A stretch of 64,000 bases of DNA, taken from assembly GCF_000308415.1 (NCBI RefSeq), contig NZ_BAFS01000170.1, positions 1 through 64,000 of the forward strand, written 5' to 3'. The notes beneath the pieces are model-generated. The model was not told where the DNA came from and did not search any database. It saw only the letters and a list, made by a program, of their open reading frames with translations. Made by a program: the position numbers and the translations under genes. Below are positions 29,130 through 36,913 of this stretch, piece after piece. The stretch comes from Nocardia asiatica NBRC 100129. GTDB taxonomy: Bacteria; Actinomycetota; Actinomycetes; Mycobacteriales; Mycobacteriaceae. Position 1 is the stretch's first letter; each line of letters begins with the position of its first letter.

Positions 29130-29160
29130 TTGCAAGTTGGGTATCGGTACCCCTTATGGT
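29130..29160 (+). promoter_or_regulatory. Possible promoter of small secreted protein
   Basis: TTGCAA (29130-29135) and TATGGT (29155-29160) with a 19-base spacer, about 47 bases upstream of the start codon. The spacer is slightly long. Confidence 0.3.
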
Positions 29161-29207
29161 CCTGTCAGATCGAGCAGAATTGCGAGAGTACCGAGGAGCG
29201 AATAGTG

Positions 29208-29426
29208 ATGAAGAACCTGCCTCTGCTGGCAGTCGTGTCAGCGTGGCTCGTCATGCTTGCATCCGTGTCGGCTGTCGGCACTGACGAGAAGGGAGTCACT
29301 GTTGCTATGTGCCGCGCGGGGGGCGGCGATATTATAGCGGGAGCGGTGGGCACTCCTGGATATTGTCTGGGTGGTACACACGACGGTAAGCAGATTTTCA
29401 GCCGAGTTCTCAGTGGCGCAACCTAG
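29208..29426 (+). CDS. Small secreted protein with two cysteines
   Basis: 72 residues from ATG 29208 with GAGGAG at 29193-29198. A Sec signal peptide (LPLLAVVSAWLVMLASVSA) is followed by a mature peptide of about 48 residues with two cysteines, VAMCRAGGGD and GYCLGGTHDGKQIF. The C-x(n)-CxGGxHDGxxI pattern recurs in small secreted actinobacterial proteins of unknown function. It is divergent from the lanthipeptide synthetase. Confidence 0.65.
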   Translation: MKNLPLLAVVSAWLVMLASVSAVGTDEKGVTVAMCRAGGGDIIAGAVGTPGYCLGGTHDGKQIFSRVLSGAT

Positions 29427-29699
29427 GGACATGGCCTCGGTGTCGAGGGCAATGGCCAAGGCATTGTCGCGCTCAACAGTGCCCGGCCGAGGCGGGCTGC
29501 CAGCCGACCCGCGCTACGACGTGCTGGGCGTCAGGTGAGCGATACACAATGCGTTTTCGCAACGAAAAGTGTGGACGCCGATTGGCTTGGGGTCGCAGAT
29601 GTGGGGTTGATCTGCGGGGCTGGTATGAAGCGGCAAGGTCTCAGTCAGCTGATTCGACCAAGATCAAAGTTGACGTAGCCGATCTCGTGAACGCCTAGG

Positions 29700-30245
29700 G
29701 GCCGTCAACACGCCGCCGGTGTCGTCCGCAATGGCGCCGGTAAGGCCGAGTAGCCGGGTGGCGCGAGTTGCTGTGAAGCTGCCGATCTCGGTCTGGACTG
29801 CTCACGCGGTGGCGGGACCCCCGAGCTGCATCTGGCGTGCGAGCAGTGATTTGGCATCTTGGCGATGCTCATCACAGCTGGTCAGGCAGGTGACCGCCCG
29901 AAATTTGCGTCGCTGCTCTACGCGATCGAGGTGGCCAAGGCCGTTGGCGGGCGGGCACGGGTGCGGCTGGCCCCGGTACTACCCCACAAGGTGACTCCAG
30001 CCGTGCCAACCGAGACTGGCTGCGCAGGATAAAGCCTCGATTGCGGTCGCGGCCGACCATGCCGCACACTGCCGGTATTGCTGTGGCGCAGGTGGCAGCC
30101 CGACAGCGTTCGACCAGTGCTCTGTCGCGACCGCAACGCAGTCGAACGGGGCATCTCCAGCTCAAACAGCATCGGGACTGTCGCCACGAGTACGCAGACT
30201 CGCCGGCCGCTACCTCGCCGCCATCCATGCGCCACAAACATCCAT
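29700..30245 (+). pseudogene. Degraded IS5-family DDE transposase
   Basis: Pieces of an IS5-type transposase are readable in order but in changing frames: QHAAG near 29707, SRGGG-TPELHLACEQ then a stop near 29850, FGILAMLITAGQAGDRPKFASLL and AIEVAKAVGGRARVR (29850-29965), a frame-shifted KxYSSRANRDWLRR around 29990-30030, CRDRNAVERG near 30121-30150, and LAGRYLAAIH near 30200-30230. These match the family's internal order. Several frameshifts and a stop make it inactive. The N-terminal third and both terminal inverted repeats were not identified. Confidence 0.75.
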
Positions 30246-30840
30246 CCGATGACTACGTCACCAGTGACGGCAGGCCGAATGGCCCGCCCTCATTCCTCCG
30301 AAAATGCCTTCAGCGAATTACGGGCCGGACGGACCTGACAGATCCCAACTAGGCGCAGCTAGAGCCGCTGTGACCTCTTTCGATTTGGTTCGGCGGCCCG
30401 CGGTCGGAGCAGGGCGCTAGCTCATCGACGGATGGGATGTGGCGCCTTCGCGCAGGCAGACCTGGCGTGACATATCGCCCAGCCCTGGCAGCCGATCCTT
30501 GCTGCTCCGGCGTGGGGGCTTCTGCCAAGTCAGGGCGTGGCCCCAGAACAGCGGCGTACTCTCGGGCTGCCAATGAGACAGGTGGCCGGAACGCGAGCAC
30601 CGCGAACGATCTGAATTCCAGCAAGGTCGGCCATGCCGCGCACTGCCACAACCGCAGCAGGTTCGCCAACCCATCCGATTTAGCGGTCGGGTTCCAGCAC
30701 CGCTACAACGCCGACTCGGCCGCTCCACTGGCGCCTTCACCCGCGAGGCCTCGACCAACACCAGTACCGACGTTGCCGCCCCCGACCCATATACACCCCG
30801 CGTACCACCACAGGATGCCCCGGACGAGCATTGGTACTAC
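30246..30840. other. Right edge of island; no recognised gene
   Basis: About 600 bases with open frames on both strands but no recognisable protein or consistent ribosome-binding site. Given the transposase fossil to its left it is probably debris of mobile DNA. Confidence 0.4.
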
Positions 30841-30844
30841 CCAC

Positions 30845-30850
30845 TAGGCT
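30845..30850 (+). promoter_or_regulatory. -10 element (leaderless) of mptB
   Basis: TAGGCT, seven bases before the GTG at 30858; fits the TAnnnT -10 of a leaderless transcript. Confidence 0.5.
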
Positions 30851-30857
30851 TCGTTGC

Positions 30858-32540
30858 GTGGCGGTACTGGAGGGCGCGCGGCGCAGGACACTGGCGTTCG
30901 GGCGCCGGGCACTCGGACTCGATGTGCCCGCGGCCGACCACACGATCGCGGTGCTGCACCGCGACGAGTCGGAGGTGCCCGGTCTCGACCGCAAGGAACT
31001 CGCGCAGCTGGACCGGATCCGCCTGATGGGCGCCACCGGCACCGTGCTGATGGCGATCAGCGCGCTCGGCATCGGCGCGCAGCCCGTGCACCAGAACCCG
31101 ACCTCGGGCGTCCGCGTGCTCGGCATCTTCGCCCGCGCCCACACCGGCTCGCTGGCGATGTGCATGACCGGCACCGTGGTGGTGGTGCTGGCCTGGCTGC
31201 TGCTGGGCCGGTTCGCGGTCGGCGGCATCGGCGGCTCCCCCGTGCACCGGCTGACCCGCTCGCAGCTGGATCGCACCCTGCTGTTGTGGATCATCCCGCT
31301 CAGCGTCGCTCCCCCGCTGTTCAGCAACGACGTCTATTCCTATCTGGCGCAGAGCGAGATCGCCGCGCGCGGCATCGACCCCTACGAAGAAGGCCCCGTC
31401 GCGGGCCTCGGGATCGACAACGTTCTCACCAACAACGTTCCGACCATCTGGCGCGACACGCCAGCGCCCTACGGTCCGCTGTTCCTCTGGATCGGGCGCG
31501 GCATCGCCGAGATCACCGGCGACAACATCATCGCGGGCGTGTGGGTGCACCGCATCCTCGCCCTCGGCGGCGTCGCGCTGATCGTGTGGGCGCTGCCCCG
31601 GCTGTCGGCGCGCTGCGGCGTCGCGGCGGTGAGCGCGCTGTGGCTCGGCGCGGCCAATCCGCTGGTGCTGTTCCACCTGGTCGGCGGCGTGCACAACGAC
31701 GCGCTGATGCTCGGCCTGATGCTGGCGGGCATGGAGTTCTGCCTGCGCGCCATCGAGGACACCCACCCGTTCGACGGCCGCGCCTACGCGTGGCTGATCA
31801 GCGGGGCGATCATCATCACGCTGTCGTCGTCGATCAAGTTCACCTCGATCATCGTGCTCGGGTTCGTCGGGATGGCGCTGGCGCGGCGCTGGGGCGCTTC
31901 GCTGCGCACGGTCGCCGTCGCGGCCGCCATGCTCGGTGCGATCGCCATCGGCACAACGCTTTTCATCAGTTCGGTGAGCGGGCTCGGCTTCGGCTGGATC
32001 TACACGCTGAACACCGCGAACGCGGTGCGCAGCTGGATGTCGCTGCCCACCGCGCTCGGCATCATCACCGGATTCGGCGGTGTGCTGCTCGGACTGGGCG
32101 ATCACACCACCGCGCTGCTGAGCATCACCCGGCCGATCGCGGCGGTGGTAGCGGGCTTCTTCACCGTCCGGATGCTGGTGGCCACCGGCACCGGGCGGCT
32201 GCATCCGGTCGGTGCGCTGGGCGTCGCGCTGGGCGCGATCGTGCTGCTGTTCCCGGTGGTGCAGCCCTGGTATCTGCTGTGGGCGATCGTGCCGATGGCG
32301 GCTTGGGCGACCCGGCCGGTGTTCCGCGTTCCGGCGGTGGCGTTCTCGGCGATCGTGAGCGTCATCCTGATGCCGCGCGGCGCCAATCTGGAGGTGTTCC
32401 AGATCGTGGGCGCCGCGATCGCCACCGTGATCGTCGGGGTGCTGTTCATCGTGATCACGCGCAACTCGCTGCCCTGGCGGGGGCAGACGGGGGTGTCGGC
32501 TCCGTCACAGGCGCCGACCTCCTACGGTGTGACATCGTGA
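30858..32540 (+). CDS. mptB: Alpha-(1->6)-mannopyranosyltransferase, MptB-like
   Basis: About 560 residues, polytopic GT-C glycosyltransferase. The loop motif FSNDVYSYLAQSEIAARGIDPY (near residue 155, quoted in part: FSNDVYSYLA) contains the expected acidic residue, and hydrophobic segments follow to the C terminus. MptB extends the mannan core of lipomannan and lipoarabinomannan from polyprenyl-phosphomannose on the outer face of the membrane. I start at GTG 30858, since the longer frame begins with an unsupported TTG. M. tuberculosis has the same order (Rv1459c beside ABC genes and Cox15-like gene), but there it is adjacent to sufR. Confidence 0.9.
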   Translation: MAVLEGARRRTLAFGRRALGLDVPAADHTIAVLHRDESEVPGLDRKELAQLDRIRLMGATGTVLMAISALGIGAQPVHQNPTSGVRVLGIFARAHTGSLAMCMTGTVVVVLAWLLLGRFAVGGIGGSPVHRLTRSQLDRTLLLWIIPLSVAPPLFSNDVYSYLAQSEIAARGIDPYEEGPVAGLGIDNVLTNNVPTIWRDTPAPYGPLFLWIGRGIAEITGDNIIAGVWVHRILALGGVALIVWALPRLSARCGVAAVSALWLGAANPLVLFHLVGGVHNDALMLGLMLAGMEFCLRAIEDTHPFDGRAYAWLISGAIIITLSSSIKFTSIIVLGFVGMALARRWGASLRTVAVAAAMLGAIAIGTTLFISSVSGLGFGWIYTLNTANAVRSWMSLPTALGIITGFGGVLLGLGDHTTALLSITRPIAAVVAGFFTVRMLVATGTGRLHPVGALGVALGAIVLLFPVVQPWYLLWAIVPMAAWATRPVFRVPAVAFSAIVSVILMPRGANLEVFQIVGAAIATVIVGVLFIVITRNSLPWRGQTGVSAPSQAPTSYGVTS

Positions 32541-32617
32541 CCGAGCGTGGCGAGGGAGCCATCTACACCGCATCACCGGGTTCGCCGAAACCGAGCGTGG
32601 GCGAGGCCGAGTCGTGA
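32537..32617 (+). CDS. Possible 26-codon coupling ORF between mptB and ABC ATPase gene
   Basis: GTG 32537 overlaps the mptB stop (GTGA), and its TGA at 32615-32617 overlaps the GTG of the next gene. It encodes a hydrophilic peptide with no recognised feature. It may simply carry ribosomes across the gap, or be chance. Confidence 0.3.
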   Translation: MTERGEGAIYTASPGSPKPSVGEAES

Positions 32618-33546
32618 CCACCTCGTCCGGACCGGCCGTCAGCGTCGACGGCGTCGTCAAGCGGTACGGCGAGACCACCGCCGTGGACGGCCTCACGTTC
32701 GAGGTCGAACCGGCGCGGGTGCTCGCGCTGCTCGGCCCGAACGGCGCGGGCAAGACCACGACCGTTGAGATGTGCGAGGGATTCGCCGCCCCGGACGCGG
32801 GCACGGTGCGCGTGCTCGGCTTGGACCCGATCGCCGATTCCGAACGGCTGCGTCCGCGCATCGGCGTCATGCTCCAAGGCGGTGGCGCGTATCCCGGTGC
32901 GCGAGCGGGGGAAATGCTCGATTTGGTGGCCGCCTACTCCGCGGACCCGCTCGACCCCGACTGGCTGCTGCGCACCCTCGGCCTCCAGGACAACCGCCGC
33001 ACCCCCTACCGCCGTCTGTCCGGCGGCCAGCAGCAGCGGCTCGCGCTGGCCTGCGCGCTGGTGGGCAAGCCGGAGATCGTGTTCCTGGACGAACCCACAG
33101 CGGGCCTGGACGCCCAGGCGCGGCTGATCGTCTGGGAGCTGATCGACGCCCTGCGCCGCGACGGCGTGACCGTGGTGCTGACCACGCACATGATGGACGA
33201 GGCCGAGCAGCTCGCCGACCAGCTGGTCATCATCGACCACGGCCGGATCGTCGCCTCCGGCACCCCGGCCGAGGTGACCGCGCACGGAGCGGCCGGGCAG
33301 CTGCGGTTCTGCGCACCGCCCAGACTGGACCTGGAACTTCTGGCGAACGCTTTGCCGGAAGGGTTCGCGCCCCGGGAGACCACCCCGGGCACCTACCTGG
33401 TGGAGGGCGAGATCAATCCGCAAGTGCTCGCCACCGTCACCGCGTGGTGCGCGCGAATGAACGTGCTGGCCACCGACATCCGGATCGACCAGCGCCGCCT
33501 CGAAGACGTCTTCCTGGAACTGACCGGACGGGACCTGCGCGGATGA
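32614..33546 (+). CDS. ABC exporter ATP-binding protein (DrrA-like)
   Basis: 310 residues. Walker A GPNGAGKTT near residue 47, signature RLSGGQQQRLALA near 137, Walker B IVFLDEPTAGLD near 160, and the H-loop LTTHMMDEAEQLADQ. Pairs with the permease downstream (ATGA overlap). Same order as Rv1458c-Rv1457c of M. tuberculosis; the substrate is unknown. Confidence 0.92.
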   Translation: MTTSSGPAVSVDGVVKRYGETTAVDGLTFEVEPARVLALLGPNGAGKTTTVEMCEGFAAPDAGTVRVLGLDPIADSERLRPRIGVMLQGGGAYPGARAGEMLDLVAAYSADPLDPDWLLRTLGLQDNRRTPYRRLSGGQQQRLALACALVGKPEIVFLDEPTAGLDAQARLIVWELIDALRRDGVTVVLTTHMMDEAEQLADQLVIIDHGRIVASGTPAEVTAHGAAGQLRFCAPPRLDLELLANALPEGFAPRETTPGTYLVEGEINPQVLATVTAWCARMNVLATDIRIDQRRLEDVFLELTGRDLRG

Positions 33547-34334
33547 GCGAGCACGACCGGACCGCCAACCGATTCGCGCCGGGCACCTTCGCGCCCGGCC
33601 CCCGCCCGAGCGGGCGCGCCGCGATGCTGCTCGCGCAGACCAGGCTCGAGCTGATCCTGTTGCTGCGCAACGGCGAACAACTCCTGCTGACCATGTTCAT
33701 CCCGATCACCCTGCTGGTCGGGCTGAGCCTGCTGCCCTTCGGCGACCTCGGCACGCACCGGGTGGACAAGATCGTTCCCGCGGTGATGATGGTGGCCGTC
33801 ATGTCCACCGCGTTCACCGGTCAGGCCATCGCGGTCGGCTTCGACCGGCGCTACGGCGCGCTCAAGCGGCTCGGCGCCACGGCGTTGCCGCGCTGGGGCG
33901 TGATCGCGGGCAAGAGCGCCGCCGTGCTCATCGTGGTCGTGCTGCAAGCCGTCCTGCTCGGGCTGATCGGCTTCGCGCTGGGCTGGCGGCCGGAGCCGGC
34001 CGGGTTGCTGCTGGGCGCGGCGGTGATCGCGCTGGGCACCGCGACCTTCGCGGCCATGGGCCTGTTGCTGGGCGGCACCCTCAAGGCCGAGGTGGTGCTG
34101 GCGCTGGCGAACATCCTGTGGTTCGTCATGCTCGGCGTGGCCAGCATCGTCTTCGCCGCCGACGACCTGCCCGCCGTGGTGAGCGTGCTCGCCCGGCTGG
34201 TGCCTTCGGGCGCGCTGGCGGAAGCCTTGGAGAACGCGATGCACACCGAGGTCGACTGGTTCGGCATCGCCGTGCTGGCCGTGTGGGGCGTGGTCTCCGG
34301 CGTCGCGGCCACCCGCCTGTTCCGCTTCCACTGA
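33543..34334 (+). CDS. ABC-2 type permease
   Basis: 263 residues with about six membrane segments of the ABC2 membrane type (e.g. LLLTMFIPITLLVGLSLLP). A basic, proline-containing cytoplasmic N terminus precedes them. The start codon overlaps the stop of the ATPase gene, so they form one exporter. It lies between mptB and ctaA, as in mycobacteria. Confidence 0.9.
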   Translation: MSEHDRTANRFAPGTFAPGPRPSGRAAMLLAQTRLELILLLRNGEQLLLTMFIPITLLVGLSLLPFGDLGTHRVDKIVPAVMMVAVMSTAFTGQAIAVGFDRRYGALKRLGATALPRWGVIAGKSAAVLIVVVLQAVLLGLIGFALGWRPEPAGLLLGAAVIALGTATFAAMGLLLGGTLKAEVVLALANILWFVMLGVASIVFAADDLPAVVSVLARLVPSGALAEALENAMHTEVDWFGIAVLAVWGVVSGVAATRLFRFH

Positions 34335-34456
34335 CTTCCGGACGCGGCGAGGTCGCCGGCAGCGCGGCGGCACGAGCGGCACCTCCAGCACGGCGGGCGG
34401 GCAGACTCAACGACGAAATGTAGTAGACCGGATGCCGGGGCCGGATCGGGCCCAGC

Positions 34457-34462
34457 TACCAT
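34457..34462 (+). promoter_or_regulatory. -10 element (leaderless) of ctaA
   Basis: TACCAT, seven bases before GTG 34470; no Shine-Dalgarno sequence. Confidence 0.45.
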
Positions 34463-34469
34463 TCTCGAC

Positions 34470-35444
34470 GTGCTATATCGCGCGTTCCTGCGACTCGTCG
34501 ACAAGCTGCCGCTGCCCTCTCTGCGGGCCCAGCGCTTGATCGCGCTCGCGGTCATCCTGTCCCAGGCGGGCATCTCGGTGACCGGCGCGGTCGTGCGGGT
34601 CACCGCGTCCGGCCTGGGGTGCCCCACCTGGCCGCAGTGCTTCCCCGGCAGCTTCACCCCGGTCGCGGTGTCGGAGGTTCCGGCGATCCATCAGGCGGTC
34701 GAGTTCTCCAACCGGCTGCTCACCTTCGTGGTGACGCTGTGCGCGGCGGCGATCGTGCTGGCGGTCACCCGGGCGCGCCGCCGCCGCGAGGTGCTGGTGT
34801 ACGCGTGGCTGATGCCCGGCGGCACGGTCGTGCAGGCGATCATCGGCGGCATCACGGTGCGCACCGGGCTGCTGTGGTGGACCGTCGCGACGCACCTGCT
34901 CGCGTCCATGGTGATGGTCTGGCTCGCGGTGGTGCTGTACGCGAAGATCGGCGAACCCGACGACGGGATCGACGTCGCGCGAGCGCCCGCTCCGCTGCGC
35001 GGGCTCACCGCGCTCGCCGCCGTGGTGCTCGGCGCGGTCCTGATCGCGGGCACCCTGGTGACCGCCGCGGGTCCGCACGCGGGCGACAAGAGCATCGAGC
35101 GGCCGGTGGAGCGGTTGCAGGTCGAGATCGTCACCCTGGTGCATCTGCACTCGCAGTTGCTGGTCGGGTATCTCGCGTTGCTGGTCGGGTTGGCTTTCGG
35201 CCTGTTCGCGGTCGGTATCACGCCCGCTGTGCGCATCCGGCTGTTCGTGCTGCTCGGGGTGGTGTGCGCCCAGGGGCTGGTCGGCGTGGTCCAGTACTTC
35301 ACCGATGTCCCCGCCGCGCTGGTCGTCGTGCACGTGGGTGGGGCCGCCGCGTGCACCGCCGCCACCGCCGCGCTGTGGGCTTCGCTGCGCACCCGGGAGC
35401 GCGTCGCGGCCCCGAAGCCGGACCCAGCCGCCCAGGCCGTCTGA
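34470..35444 (+). CDS. ctaA: Heme A synthase (CtaA/COX15)
   Basis: 324 residues, about eight membrane segments. The heme-ligand histidines of each half are visible: HQAVEFSNRLL, HLLASMVMVWL, HLHSQLLVGYL and VVHVGGAAA. The loop cysteine pair CPTWPQC near residue 51 is that of the actinobacterial/Bacillus type. It oxidises heme O to heme A for cytochrome c oxidase; ctaB, the preceding step, lies at 44897-45886. Confidence 0.95.
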   Translation: MLYRAFLRLVDKLPLPSLRAQRLIALAVILSQAGISVTGAVVRVTASGLGCPTWPQCFPGSFTPVAVSEVPAIHQAVEFSNRLLTFVVTLCAAAIVLAVTRARRRREVLVYAWLMPGGTVVQAIIGGITVRTGLLWWTVATHLLASMVMVWLAVVLYAKIGEPDDGIDVARAPAPLRGLTALAAVVLGAVLIAGTLVTAAGPHAGDKSIERPVERLQVEIVTLVHLHSQLLVGYLALLVGLAFGLFAVGITPAVRIRLFVLLGVVCAQGLVGVVQYFTDVPAALVVVHVGGAAACTAATAALWASLRTRERVAAPKPDPAAQAV

Positions 35445-35520
35445 TCAGGTCGAACGCATCCGGGGTGAGAAACCACCGGTAGGTCGGCGCCCCTCCTCCC
35501 GGCTCGCGGCGCCGAGAGCT

Positions 35521-35786
35521 GCCTGCCTGAGCGAGCGCAACACATTCGACGCGAGAACGGGGCCGTGGGATACAGCACGGCAACCGCCCGACCCCGGGGC
35601 TCGCAACGCTGAGAACTTCGGCGCACCCGGCAGCGCCCGCCTGAGCGAGCGAACACGTCGTGCGCAGGAACGGGGCCGGGGCGATACGGCACGGCAAGCG
35701 GCCCCACCCCGGGGCTCCCTACGCTGAGAACTTCGGCGCACCCGGCAGCGCCCGCCTGAGCGAGCGAACACGTCGTGCGCAGGAAC
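35521..35786. repeat. 115-base tandem direct repeat
   Basis: A unit of 115 bases repeats in the ctaA-iminopeptidase gap. The core of 66 bases (starts ACGCTGAGAACTTCGGCGCA) is identical at 35606-35671 and 35721-35786; the spacer parts are similar, and an older degenerate copy lies at 35521-35605. Each contains GCCTGAGCGAGCG. No open frame explains it. Confidence 0.85.
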
Positions 35787-35917
35787 GAACTGGACACGCC
35801 CCGCATGCCGGGATGTGCGGCGCCGAGGGTTCGACGCGCATGGGCCACCCGTCCGCGCGCCAGGGTGTTCTCGCGACGCGGGACGCTGGGCTGCGCTCGG
35901 CGGTAGCGTGGGCGGTC

Positions 35918-36895
35918 GTGCCCGACCAGCGATCCGATGCGCCGCAGCCCTTTCCCGATATCGAGCCGTATGCCCGCGGACTGCTGGACGTCGGGGACGG
36001 CCAGCGGATCTACTGGGAGACCAGCGGTAACCCGGACGGTAAACCAGCATTGGTGGTGCACGGCGGGCCGGGCGGCGGCGGACAGCGCGGCTCGCGCAAA
36101 ATGTTCGACCCGGCGGCCTACCGGATCGTCCTGTTCGATCAACGTGGCTGCGGCGAGAGCCTCCCGCACGCCTCCGACCCCGCGGTCGACCTGACGCGCA
36201 ACACCACCCATCATCTGATCGCCGACATGGAACGGCTGCGCGAACACCTCGGCATCGACCGCTGGCTGCTCTACGGCGGTTCCTGGGGCGCGACGCTGAT
36301 CCTCGCCTACGCGCAGCGCTATCCCGAGCGGGTCAGCGAGATCGTGCTGGCCGCGGTCACCATGACCCGGCGAGAGGAGATCGACTGGCTCTACCGCGAC
36401 CTCGCGCGGCTACTGCCCGAGCAGTGGGAGACCTTCCGCATGGGTGTTCCGCTCGCCGACCGGCACGGCGACCTCGTCGACGCCTATCGACGACTGATGG
36501 AAAGCCCCGACGCGGCGACCCGTGCGGCGGCGGCGCGGCGGTGGTGCGCCTGGGAGGACGCGGTGATCGCGCACGAGCAGTCGGGCAGTCCGGGGCAGTA
36601 CAGCGCCAAACCGGACGCCGCGCGACTGGCGTTCGTCCGGATCTGCGCGCATTACTTCGCCAACGCGGCCTGGCTGGAGGACGGGCAACTGCTGCGCGAC
36701 GTGCATCGGCTGACGGGCATCCCCGGCGTGCTCGTCCACGGCAGGCTCGACCTGAGCGCACCCCTGTACACCGCCTGGCAGCTGGCCCAGGCGTGGACCG
36801 ACGCGGAACTCCAGGTCATCGATGATTCCGGCCATACCGGCAACCCGGCCATGGGTGCCGCCATCCGACGCGCGATCGCCCGGTTCGCCCCCTAG
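35918..36895 (+). CDS. pip: Prolyl iminopeptidase, alpha/beta hydrolase
   Basis: 325 residues. The oxyanion motif HGGPGGGGQRG is near residue 48, the nucleophile serine is in YGGSWGATL near residue 123, the aspartate in VHGRLDLSAP near 277 and the histidine in DDSGHTGN near 305. It releases N-terminal proline from peptides in the cytosol. I start at GTG 35918, eight bases after TAGCGT (35904-35909); upstream frame runs through the tandem repeat and is not credible. It is a housekeeping gene and not obviously linked to the lanthipeptide locus. Confidence 0.9.
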   Translation: MPDQRSDAPQPFPDIEPYARGLLDVGDGQRIYWETSGNPDGKPALVVHGGPGGGGQRGSRKMFDPAAYRIVLFDQRGCGESLPHASDPAVDLTRNTTHHLIADMERLREHLGIDRWLLYGGSWGATLILAYAQRYPERVSEIVLAAVTMTRREEIDWLYRDLARLLPEQWETFRMGVPLADRHGDLVDAYRRLMESPDAATRAAAARRWCAWEDAVIAHEQSGSPGQYSAKPDAARLAFVRICAHYFANAAWLEDGQLLRDVHRLTGIPGVLVHGRLDLSAPLYTAWQLAQAWTDAELQVIDDSGHTGNPAMGAAIRRAIARFAP

Positions 36896-36913
36896 CTCCA
36901 CGAGCGCGGCCGA

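Noticed and set aside
30417-30761. Open frame on minus strand at island edge
   Set aside because: No ribosome-binding site and no recognisable protein; likely mobile-DNA debris.
35521-35786. CRISPR-like repeat
   Set aside because: Unit of 115 bases in tandem without unique spacers; no cas genes.
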